Shown here piece after piece: positions 1 through 6,254 of a DNA stretch of 15,042 nt. A model generated the notes under the pieces. It made no database searches. It saw nothing but the letters and a program-made list of their open reading frames with translations, and had not been told where the DNA came from. The position numbers were made by a program, and so were the translations under genes. Source of the DNA: Pseudomonadota bacterium (GTDB lineage: Bacteria; Pseudomonadota; Alphaproteobacteria; Caulobacterales; Aquidulcibacteraceae); NCBI GenBank assembly GCA_023410295.1, contig JAEYPY010000147.1, forward strand, positions 1 to 15,042, in the 5' to 3' direction. Position 1 is the stretch's first letter. Each line of letters opens with the position of its first letter.

Positions 1-991
1 CACCGAGTTCGGCGCGGCCAAAGGCGGCGAGATTCCGGTCCCAATTGAAGGCAGGCGCGCTGGCAAACGCGCGCAGGTCCCGGAACTGACGCTGCACCGG
101 ATTGGTTTCGCTGAGCCCCATTGCCCCCATCTGCGAGAGCAAGCGATGTGCAGCGGCCATTGCTGTGCGTACGATATAGGCTTGATCGCGCAACATCTCT
201 GGCGTTGCGCGGCCTGCGTCGGCATCAGCGAGCAGCTGGCCATAGAGCGCGCGGCATGCTTTCAGCTCGACATGGCTTTCCGCCAGGCGCGCTTGGACTT
301 GCGTGAAGCGGGCCACTGCGTGTCCGCCAACGCCGCTAATCCGCGCCTTCGTTGAGGTTGTGTAGAGTGCATAGACGCCTTCCGCAGCGCCAAGCACGGC
401 GCCGAGAAGCGGGTCGATGGTGACATCTTGATTGAGGGCGGCGCCGATACGGTGCGCGGGCACACGCACCGATCTGGCCTCGACACTGCGCCAGGACAGC
501 CCGCGCAGGCCGCCGAAATAGGGATAAGGCGTCGCGTTCAGATCTTTGGTGGGCACAATGACGCTGACAAGCGTCTCGCCGTCGCGCACGCCATCAAGAA
601 TGATCCATTCAGCATAGGCCAGTCCCGCCACGGCCGGCCAAACGCCCGTCACTGTCGCCATCTCGCCGTCGCGCTTGAGTATGGCGCCGGTGGGCGCTGT
701 TGCGGTTGCGATGAACCCAGCGCCAACATCGGCGCGCGCCTTCGCGCTGATTTGCATCACATGCGCAGCGGCGCGTGCGCCTGAAGCCGCCATCCATGCG
801 CTTGCCCCACAATTGTGGGCCAGTCGGCGCAACGCCTCTGCGCGTGCGGAGAACGGCGCGCCGTTAGCTTCAAGGTCGTAGAGGCCGGCGGACGCGATCT
901 CCGCGGCGTGCTCGGCGGCCATGCCGCTCGCGTCGGTTTTGCTGGCGCTAGCAGCGCATGTCGCGGCGAGCGTTTCGATGTGAGACGTCAT
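1..991 (-). CDS. Acyl-CoA dehydrogenase-fold flavin monooxygenase-like protein, C-terminus cut by window edge
   Basis: An open frame starts at ATG 991 and runs without a stop to the left edge, giving about 330 visible residues. It is homologous to its neighbour (1008-2198). Both share a C-terminal pattern of a QRxxRDL segment followed by NWDRN (here QFRDL then NWDRN about 10 residues later). This is typical of acyl-CoA dehydrogenase-like oxygenases of the HsaA/HpaB/DszC type (group D flavin monooxygenases), which take reduced flavin from a separate reductase. The start lies 16 bases after the upstream gene's stop, with no convincing Shine-Dalgarno, so translation is probably coupled. The N-terminal region is short. 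The central glycine/serine segment that in the neighbour reads GMSGTGSKSV is replaced here by GLRGLSWRSV, so flavin binding may be altered. It could be a second subunit rather than an independent enzyme. Family assignment is good; substrate unknown. Confidence 0.8.
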   Translation of the reverse strand, partial: MTSHIETLAATCAASASKTDASGMAAEHAAEIASAGLYDLEANGAPFSARAEALRRLAHNCGASAWMAASGARAAAHVMQISAKARADVGAGFIATATAPTGAILKRDGEMATVTGVWPAVAGLAYAEWIILDGVRDGETLVSVIVPTKDLNATPYPYFGGLRGLSWRSVEARSVRVPAHRIGAALNQDVTIDPLLGAVLGAAEGVYALYTTSTKARISGVGGHAVARFTQVQARLAESHVELKACRALYGQLLADADAGRATPEMLRDQAYIVRTAMAAAHRLLSQMGAMGLSETNPVQRQFRDLRAFASAPAFNWDRNLAAFGRAELG

Positions 992-1007
992 AGTGGTTAG
1001 CTCGCTG

Positions 1008-2198
1008 TCAGTCGGCGTTGAGATCGGGGATATCGGTGGTGAGATCAAACATCGCTTTGGCGCCATTGATCATGTTGCGGTCCCAATTGACGCCGATCTG
1101 CTGCACCATGCCCTGGAGATCGCGGTAATGCCGCTGGATCGGCAGGTCGTGCGTAATACTCGCCGCGTCGAGACTGTTGACGAGGCGCGCGGCGCCGTTC
1201 AGGCACAACCGGGCCGCATAAGTGCGTTCCAAGACGTTGGCGATTCGTACGGCTTTGGGTACGGGCGCGCCGCTGTGGGCGGCTTCCAGCTGGCGTTCGA
1301 TCAAGCCGTCGGCTAATCGACCGGCCGTGCCGATTTCCGCTGCGGCCTCGGCGATGCGCAAGAGCGCCTGCGGGTCTTCCTTGTCCTGACCAGCTTGGCC
1401 TTCATTCATGAGCGTGCGGAATGCGTTCAGGACCGCTTCCGCGCCACCGAGAATGGGGCCAAGCAGCGCGCTTCCGGCGAACAATCGAAAGCTCGCTGTG
1501 GAAACGACGCTCGAATTCACCGCGGCGCCGGGCGGGTTCGCCGCCATCATCTGGGTCATCGAAATTACGCGGTGTGCTGGTACGAATGCATCCTTGATAT
1601 GCACGCTCTTTGAGCCGGTGCCGCTCATGCCGCTCACGCGCCAATCGTCTTCGATCGTAAAGTCGGCGCGCGGCGTGAGAAAATAGCTCTGCCGGTGGTC
1701 ATTGGTGATCGAGGCGCGCATCAGCGCCCAACCGGCGTGGTCGATGCCGCTGGAGAAACTCCACCGTCCGTTTAGAACAAATCCGCCGTCGGCTGGCTGG
1801 ACCGAGACATTGCGCATCACCGAGCCGGTGGAGATCAATACGTCCGGCTGGCTTTTCCAGACATCGTCTTGCGCCTGTGGGCTCATACGCGCGACGTAGG
1901 CGCTGTGAGAGCCGACAACGCACCCGATCCAGGCCGTCGAGGCGCAATGGCGCGCCAAGGTGCGTCCGATCTGGATCTGTACCCCCCAGTCCATCTCGTA
2001 TCCGCCGTATCGGCGCGGCACGAAATACCGCAACAGCCCAGCCTCGTGCAGGTCGTCCATCGTTTCCGTGGAGAGAGCGCGTGCGGCTTCTGTCGCCGCA
2101 GCGCGCGCACTCAAGGTGGGGCCCAGCGCCTCCGCCGCCGCCACCAGGTCGGCGGGCGTCGGCGTCGCGCTCTCTCTTGATGAAGCCAGAATGGACAA
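1008..2198 (-). CDS. Acyl-CoA dehydrogenase-fold flavin-dependent monooxygenase (HsaA/DszC-like)
   Basis: The protein of 396 residues has the layout of acyl-CoA dehydrogenase-like oxygenases: an N-terminal helical domain with LHEAGLLRYFVPRRYGG (about 50-66), a central beta domain with GRWSFSSG (144-151) and a GMSGTGSKSV flavin-contact loop (190-199), and a C-terminal helical domain ending in HYRDLQG and NWDRN. Group D monooxygenases of this kind hydroxylate aromatic or heteroaromatic substrates using FADH2/FMNH2 from a partner reductase. A true acyl-CoA dehydrogenase is less likely because the NWDRN-type C-terminus is oxygenase-like. The start is a TTG at 2198, preceded by GGGGAGAG at suitable spacing; no other start lies in frame before residue 47. 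It is first of a two-gene minus-strand unit whose promoter region (2199-2346) carries a shared dyad motif. No flavin reductase is visible in the window. Substrate unknown. Confidence 0.85.
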   Translation of the reverse strand: MSILASSRESATPTPADLVAAAEALGPTLSARAAATEAARALSTETMDDLHEAGLLRYFVPRRYGGYEMDWGVQIQIGRTLARHCASTAWIGCVVGSHSAYVARMSPQAQDDVWKSQPDVLISTGSVMRNVSVQPADGGFVLNGRWSFSSGIDHAGWALMRASITNDHRQSYFLTPRADFTIEDDWRVSGMSGTGSKSVHIKDAFVPAHRVISMTQMMAANPPGAAVNSSVVSTASFRLFAGSALLGPILGGAEAVLNAFRTLMNEGQAGQDKEDPQALLRIAEAAAEIGTAGRLADGLIERQLEAAHSGAPVPKAVRIANVLERTYAARLCLNGAARLVNSLDAASITHDLPIQRHYRDLQGMVQQIGVNWDRNMINGAKAMFDLTTDIPDLNAD

Positions 2199-2232
2199 GC
2201 CTTGCTCTCCCCGAAACCGCGCCTTGCGTTTA

Positions 2233-2250
2233 CGTCCTAAGATGTCCTAA
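2233..2250 (+). repeat. Tandem 10-base repeat of an operator half-site
   Basis: GTCCTAA occurs at 2234-2240 and again at 2244-2250, exactly one helical turn apart, immediately beside and slightly overlapping operator 1. The same word follows TT in operator 2 (TTGTCCTAA at 6108-6116). These may be auxiliary half-sites for the same regulator. Confidence 0.4.
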
Positions 2251-2270
2251 TGGCATAATATCATGACAAC
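2249..2270. promoter_or_regulatory. Putative operator 1 (shared 22-base dyad)
   Basis: On the minus strand this site begins GTTGTCATGA and ends ATGCCATT, matching the GTTGTC-N10-GACAAC pattern of the other three sites. Its inner symmetry is TG-CAT-ATAT-ATG-CA. It sits between the divergent monooxygenase (start 50 bases away) and the solute-binding protein (start 77 bases away). It includes AT-rich TAATAT that could be part of a -10 element, so a repressor role is plausible. Confidence 0.6.
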
Positions 2271-2346
2271 GGGAAGTAAGGATTGAGCCAGAAGGTGACT
2301 TCCTTTAACTTCTACCCAGTTGGCGGCGGTGCGAAGGGTAAATTTT

Positions 2347-3966
2347 ATGCGTGAAATTGGGATTCCGCGCCGTCTTTTCGCGAAATTGACGCTAGCCGGC
2401 CTGAGCGCGGCGGCGCTGGCCGCGTGTGGCGGCGGCGGCGGCGGGCGGGGTGGTCCCGCCGGCGTCCTGCGGCGCAGCACGGCGAACGAACCCCAGTCCC
2501 TCGACCCCCATTACGTGCCCGGCAATGCCGGTGCGGCGCTCATGTACGACATGTTCGCTGGGCTGATGTCGTATGACGCCGGCGGCGCGTTGACGAACGG
2601 CTTGGCTGAATCCTTCGACATCTCGCCCGACGGGCTGCGCTACACGTTTCACCTTAGGGACAATCTCAAATGGTCGGACGGCCGTGCGCTTACGTCCGAA
2701 GATTTTGTCTATTCCTTCCGTCGTTCGGCCGATCCTGAGGCGGCAACGCGGAGCGGGCGCGTACTTGGCGCAGTGCGGAATTTCCGCCAGATTTTGCGGC
2801 GTCAGGCGCCGGTTGAAAGCCTCGGCATCGGCGCGCCCGACCCCCGAACGGTCACTGTCGAGCTTGAGTATCCCGCGAGTTACTTGCCGGACGTGCTGGG
2901 CTCGTTCTCGAGCGCAGCTGTGCCGCGCCATGCGATCGAAGCTCATGCCGAACGTTGGACGCGCCCGGAAAATATTGTCGTCAGTGGTGCGTTCACGCTC
3001 GCAGAATGGGTGCCGAACACGCTCATCCGGCTGCGCAAGAACCCGAATTTCTATGCCGCCGACCAAGTGCAGATCGAGGAAGTGATCTTCTACCCGGTCG
3101 AGCGCCCGGCCACGGCCGTGACGCGTTTCCGCGCCGGCGAACTCGATGTTGCGTTCAATATTCCGCCCGACCAGCTTGAATTGCTTCGGAACGCGGGTTT
3201 TGAGGACGCCATCCGCTCTTCGCCGACAATCGGCGTGTACTATGCGCTATTGAACAATCGCGAAGGACCGACCGCTGACGTTCGCGTTCGCGAAGCGCTT
3301 TCGCTCAGCGTCGACCGCGACTTGATTTGCAATAGCCTGATGCGCGGGGAGGGCGAGCCTGCGTACTCCATCGTGCCGAGCGCAATGCCGAATTATCAGG
3401 GCGCGCAGATCGCGATGAGTTCGCAAACGATGGACGAGCGCCGCGCCCGCGCGCGTGAGCTTCTCGCCCAGGCTGGCTATTCGCAATCCAATCCGCTGAA
3501 CCTCACGTACAAATTCGGCGGTCAGGAATCGAACCGCCGCGTCGCCGTCGCCCTGCAATCGATGTGGCGAGAGATCGGCGTCGACGCGGTGCTTGAGAAC
3601 GTCGGCGGCAATAGCATCGTCGCTGATGCGCGCAACGGCGCCTATCAAGCGATGCGCTATCAGTATTATGCGCCGTATCAGGATCCAGTGGCGTTTTTGC
3701 TGCTGATGCAGAGCGAAGCCAACACCAATTTCTCCTTCTTCAGCGATCAAGCTTACGACCGTACGCTCGACGCGGCGGATCGGACGGTTGATCCGGAGTT
3801 GCGCAAGCAACGGCTGCGCGAGGCCGAGGAGATGGTGATGCGCCAGTTCCCGGTGATCCCGATCTATTTCAATCGGCGGAATTACCTCGTCAGTTCGCGT
3901 GTCCAGGGTTGGCAGGAGAACGTGCGCGGTGAGCACCTTTCCCGTTATCTCAGCCTACAGAGCTGA
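2347..3966 (+). CDS. ABC transporter solute-binding lipoprotein, OppA/SBP_bac_5 family
   Basis: This is a 539-residue protein of the usual length for peptide/nickel-type solute-binding proteins. The N-terminus reads PRRLFAK, close to a twin-arginine motif, then a hydrophobic stretch and the lipobox LAAC (24-27), followed by a poly-glycine linker. It is thus probably an exported lipoprotein, possibly using the Tat system. The body has family hallmarks: SLDPHYV near the mature N-terminus, LAESFDISPDGLRYTFHLRDNLKWSDG and then EDFVYSFRR. ATG 2347 is chosen over the in-frame TTG at 2320 because AAGGGT lies just upstream and it gives a clean signal peptide. No permease or ATPase gene follows; instead it heads a unit with the nitrilase-like gene and the ferredoxin. 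It probably captures a peptide or other small solute for the cluster's pathway; ligand unknown. Confidence 0.88.
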   Translation: MREIGIPRRLFAKLTLAGLSAAALAACGGGGGGRGGPAGVLRRSTANEPQSLDPHYVPGNAGAALMYDMFAGLMSYDAGGALTNGLAESFDISPDGLRYTFHLRDNLKWSDGRALTSEDFVYSFRRSADPEAATRSGRVLGAVRNFRQILRRQAPVESLGIGAPDPRTVTVELEYPASYLPDVLGSFSSAAVPRHAIEAHAERWTRPENIVVSGAFTLAEWVPNTLIRLRKNPNFYAADQVQIEEVIFYPVERPATAVTRFRAGELDVAFNIPPDQLELLRNAGFEDAIRSSPTIGVYYALLNNREGPTADVRVREALSLSVDRDLICNSLMRGEGEPAYSIVPSAMPNYQGAQIAMSSQTMDERRARARELLAQAGYSQSNPLNLTYKFGGQESNRRVAVALQSMWREIGVDAVLENVGGNSIVADARNGAYQAMRYQYYAPYQDPVAFLLLMQSEANTNFSFFSDQAYDRTLDAADRTVDPELRKQRLREAEEMVMRQFPVIPIYFNRRNYLVSSRVQGWQENVRGEHLSRYLSLQS

Positions 3967-4006
3967 CTTGAGATCATTTGTTCGTCCGGATTCTTAGGAG
4001 AAGTGA

Positions 4007-5083
4007 ATGTCTAGGCATGACGTTGAGGTGGGTAAATTCGTACGCGAGGATGGCACTTACCCCGTCACGCCGCTGCGCAAGGACAACGTCTCGATCGGCA
4101 TCGTGCAGACCCGTGTGAGGGGTGTCGATGGCGACAACCCCGGTCCGCAGATGGCGGAAAATCTCCAATACATTCTGGATTGCATCGACCGTGCGCAGCA
4201 ATCCGGTCCGTGCGATCTGCTCTGCTTTCACGAATTTCCGATTCAAGGCTTCAAGCACTACGACCGCGAACAATCGGTGCGCGTGGCGTTCGAGGAAGGT
4301 TGCGACGAACTCGTCGCCGTCGGAAAGAAGGCGAAGAAGTACAATTGCTACATCACCATGGGCTCCTTGTGGAAAGACAAGGATTGGCCAGGTCACTCGA
4401 TGAACATGCAATTGCTGTTCGGCCCGAGCGGCGAAATTATCGCCAAGCATTGGAAGCAACGCGCCAAGCGCGGCACGCGGCAAACGCGAGAGCAGTTTAC
4501 GACATGCATCTACGACGTGTTCGATCGCTTCGTGGAGATGTACGGCTGGGATGCAGTGATCCCGGTGACGCAAACCGACATCGGCAACATCGCCATGTCC
4601 GCTGTACAGTATGAGCCGGAAATCTTCCGCGCCATGGCGTTGAAGGGCGCGGAAATCATCTGCCGTAGCGCCACCGGCGGCTTCCGCTGGGAAGACATGA
4701 TGATGTGCGCCTATCACAATGACGTATTCGTCACGATGGTGAACAACTCGCTCAATCTGTATCCCGACCGGCAAAGCTTCGAAGAAGTCGCGCCGCGCAA
4801 CGATTGGGTGGGACGCTCGTCCATCTTCGGGCCGAAGGGCGTCGTGCTCGCCGAATGCGACAAGTTCGAAACCAAGCGCCGCACCGTCATTCGCATGAAA
4901 GAATATCGCGAGGGCCACCGTTTGCCGGACGTGCACTTCTCGCTGTCGAAGCACGTCTATGATCAGTACCGCGAGCGCTACGACCCCAATTTGTGGCTGG
5001 AGTACCTACCGAAGGACAAGCAAGACGCCGGCCGCTATCTGAAGGACAAGGCGCGCTGGCATTCCTACTGGTACGACTACTGA
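4007..5083 (+). CDS. Nitrilase-superfamily (amidase-like) protein lacking the canonical catalytic Cys
   Basis: This 358-residue protein has the carbon-nitrogen hydrolase fold and resembles aliphatic amidase/formamidase (AmiE/AmiF) branches. The catalytic Glu region CFHEFPIQG (E76) is intact. The Lys region GEIIAKHWK (K147/K150) is recognisable. At the nucleophile the family expects GNLALIIC then DDGNYPE; here the text is GNIAMSAV then QYEPE, so Val200 (codon 4604-4606) occupies the Cys position and about two residues are missing. C219 in AEIICRS lies too far downstream to be the usual nucleophile. A long Trp/Tyr-rich C-terminal tail ends in WHSYWYDY. ATG 4007 follows a good AGGAG at 3996-4000. 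It lies 40 bases after the solute-binding gene and 6 before the ferredoxin. It may be a pseudoenzyme, a binding or scaffolding protein, or an enzyme with altered chemistry. Confidence 0.85.
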   Translation: MSRHDVEVGKFVREDGTYPVTPLRKDNVSIGIVQTRVRGVDGDNPGPQMAENLQYILDCIDRAQQSGPCDLLCFHEFPIQGFKHYDREQSVRVAFEEGCDELVAVGKKAKKYNCYITMGSLWKDKDWPGHSMNMQLLFGPSGEIIAKHWKQRAKRGTRQTREQFTTCIYDVFDRFVEMYGWDAVIPVTQTDIGNIAMSAVQYEPEIFRAMALKGAEIICRSATGGFRWEDMMMCAYHNDVFVTMVNNSLNLYPDRQSFEEVAPRNDWVGRSSIFGPKGVVLAECDKFETKRRTVIRMKEYREGHRLPDVHFSLSKHVYDQYRERYDPNLWLEYLPKDKQDAGRYLKDKARWHSYWYDY

Positions 5084-5089
5084 TCGCCG

Positions 5090-5404
5090 ATGCGTTTGAA
5101 CGTAATCGACCGCACGGGGGCGGAATCGTTGATTGAGTGCGCGCCTGGGCAATCGCTCATGAGCGCACTCAAGCAGCACGGCTATCCCGTTCAAGCCATT
5201 TGCGGTGGCGCCATGGCTTGCGCGACGTGCCATGTTTTCATCGGGCCCGAATGGTGTGGCCAGCTGCCGCCGCGCAGTGAATTTGAAGAGGCTCTGCTGG
5301 AAGACACCGACCATTTCAGGCCGGACGTTTCGCGCTTGTCGTGCCAGATTCCGCTCACCGACGCGCTGTCTGGGCTCTCGCTCACGATCGCGCCTGAAGA
5401 TTAG
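5090..5404 (+). CDS. 2Fe-2S ferredoxin, adrenodoxin/putidaredoxin-like
   Basis: A 104-residue soluble protein with the vertebrate/ISC-type 2Fe-2S pattern: C38-x5-C44-x2-C47 in ICGGAMACATC, and C85 in RLSCQIP, 37 residues later. Such ferredoxins shuttle single electrons from an NAD(P)H reductase to a P450, Rieske oxygenase or other redox enzyme. Neither a ferredoxin reductase nor a P450 or Rieske oxygenase is visible here, so its partner is outside the window or unconventional. It starts 6 bases after the nitrilase-like gene with no clear Shine-Dalgarno, consistent with translational coupling. Its TAG stop interlocks with the opposing amidohydrolase stop over TTAG at 5401-5404. Confidence 0.9.
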   Translation: MRLNVIDRTGAESLIECAPGQSLMSALKQHGYPVQAICGGAMACATCHVFIGPEWCGQLPPRSEFEEALLEDTDHFRPDVSRLSCQIPLTDALSGLSLTIAPED

Positions 5405-6087
5405 GCTTTCAGGCGCGCGATCACCTCCGACACCGAGGTTACGTCGGCATATTTGAGCTGAAGGTCGGTCAAGTTGGCGTAGTGGTAGCTCTCGTGCTTG
5501 TCGGCTACGCACTCTTCCGGGACGATTGTGCGATAGCCGTGGCTCAAACTATCGACTGCGGTGGCGCGCACGCACCCGGACGTGGAGCCCCCAGTGATCA
5601 CCAGCGTGTCGATCTTGTGCCAGACGAGATAACTCGCCAACGGCGTCTCGAAGAATGCGGAGGGCATCCGTTTCGTGTAGACGAGGTCGACGTCGTGATC
5701 GATCTCAGCGCGCGGATCGAACGCGTGACGCTCGGAATCGTACTTGATGTTCTGAAGACTATCCGGCGTGTCGGTGCGCGTGCCCCAGATGCCGGCATCG
5801 CCAGCGTCCGGCTTGTAGGCGACGCGTGACCAGATCACCGGCCAGCCGCGGGCGCGCGCGAGTGCGCTGATCTGATTGATGTAGCTGATCTGCTCGGGAT
5901 CGGTGACGTAAGCAGTCTTCGGAAAGAGGTCGGGCCGGGTGTAGGCCTGCTGGACATCGATGTTCACGATCGCGAGCTTGTCGCCGAAACCAAAGCGTGC
6001 TCGCGCGGGATTGGCCTTCACCGCCTCATAGAGTTCGCGCGCAGTCTTGTTCTCCCGAACCATCGTCGGCTCGAACGTCAATGTCAT
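5401..6087 (-). CDS. Isochorismatase-family cysteine amidohydrolase (N-carbamoylsarcosine amidase / maleamate amidase-like)
   Basis: The 228-residue protein has the complete Asp-Lys-Cys triad of this family: D44 in IVNIDVQQAY, K139 in VYTKRMPSAF, and C172 in TGGSTSGCVRATA (with the preceding conserved Gly/Ser/Thr loop). Relatives hydrolyse carbamoyl or amide groups, for example N-carbamoylsarcosine, ureidoacrylate or maleamate, releasing ammonia. ATG 6087 is preferred over upstream in-frame starts (to 6186) because AGAGGGGA lies just upstream and because the longer form would place operator 2 inside the gene. It is a single-gene unit, divergent from the FAD monooxygenase and overlapping the ferredoxin end by four bases. 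In this neighbourhood a pathway amidase acting on a ring-cleavage amide is the natural inference; the substrate is not proven. Confidence 0.87.
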   Translation of the reverse strand: MTLTFEPTMVRENKTARELYEAVKANPARARFGFGDKLAIVNIDVQQAYTRPDLFPKTAYVTDPEQISYINQISALARARGWPVIWSRVAYKPDAGDAGIWGTRTDTPDSLQNIKYDSERHAFDPRAEIDHDVDLVYTKRMPSAFFETPLASYLVWHKIDTLVITGGSTSGCVRATAVDSLSHGYRTIVPEECVADKHESYHYANLTDLQLKYADVTSVSEVIARLKA

Positions 6088-6106
6088 CGGCGGTCCCCTC
6101 TGGCTG

Positions 6107-6128
6107 GTTGTCCTAACTTTATGACAAC
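6107..6128. promoter_or_regulatory. Putative operator 2 (best-formed dyad)
   Basis: GTTGTC at 6107-6112 and GACAAC at 6123-6128 form perfect 6-base arms around 10 bases, with extra inner symmetry TAA-nn-TTA. It ends 20 bases upstream of the amidohydrolase ATG (6087), a position where a bound protein would block transcription or early elongation. Confidence 0.65.
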
Positions 6129-6138
6129 TTTGCTGTCG

Positions 6139-6160
6139 CGCAAGTACGGCGTCGCTTGCG
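6139..6160. repeat. Inverted repeat CGCAAG-N10-CTTGCG
   Basis: Perfect 6-base arms at 6139-6144 and 6155-6160 span 22 bases, between operators 2 and 3. The sequence differs from the shared dyad, so it may bind a different regulator or be chance. Confidence 0.3.
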
Positions 6161-6178
6161 GCTGGGAAACGGTGGTCT

Positions 6179-6200
6179 GTTGTCATATGAACATATCAAC
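6179..6200. promoter_or_regulatory. Putative operator 3 (shared 22-base dyad)
   Basis: The site runs GTTGTCATATG then AACATATCAAC, with outer GTTG/CAAC arms and inner ATATG/CATAT symmetry. It lies 54 bases upstream of the FAD monooxygenase ATG (6255), in the region expected for its promoter, and matches operator 2 in length and arm sequence. Confidence 0.62.
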
Positions 6201-6204
6201 GTCG

Positions 6205-6217
6205 CCCGCGAGGCGGG
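6205..6217 (+). other. Small hairpin in the 5' leader of the FAD monooxygenase
   Basis: CCCGC and GCGGG (6205-6209, 6213-6217) pair around a GAG loop, about 40 bases before the start codon. No T-run follows, so it is not an intrinsic terminator; it may only stabilise the leader. Confidence 0.25.
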
Positions 6218-6254
6218 TTAGCTGCTGCTTAGTGTCCAGGGAGGGGGCCGTCGC

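Noticed and set aside
2272..2303. Inverted repeat GGAAGT...ACTTCC upstream of the solute-binding gene
   Set aside because: Six-base arms around 20 bases are expected by chance at this scale, and no second copy exists elsewhere in the window.
2428..2450. GGC-rich run resembling a microsatellite
   Set aside because: It encodes the flexible poly-glycine linker right after the lipobox cysteine, a normal lipoprotein feature, not evidence of repeat expansion.
4661..4663. C219 of the nitrilase-like protein as the relocated nucleophile
   Set aside because: It lies on the strand after GAEII, about 19 residues beyond the usual position, and corresponds to a non-catalytic position in AmiE-type proteins; kept only as a test for refutation.
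3974..4954. A 326-codon open frame on the minus strand opposite the nitrilase-like gene
   Set aside because: It is a GC-rich shadow frame. The plus-strand frame has clear family motifs, a good ribosome site and operon spacing; the antisense product has no recognisable domain.
6088..6186. Extended N-terminus of the isochorismatase-family gene
   Set aside because: The extra residues do not resemble the family, and the extension would cover operator 2; ATG 6087 has a strong Shine-Dalgarno.
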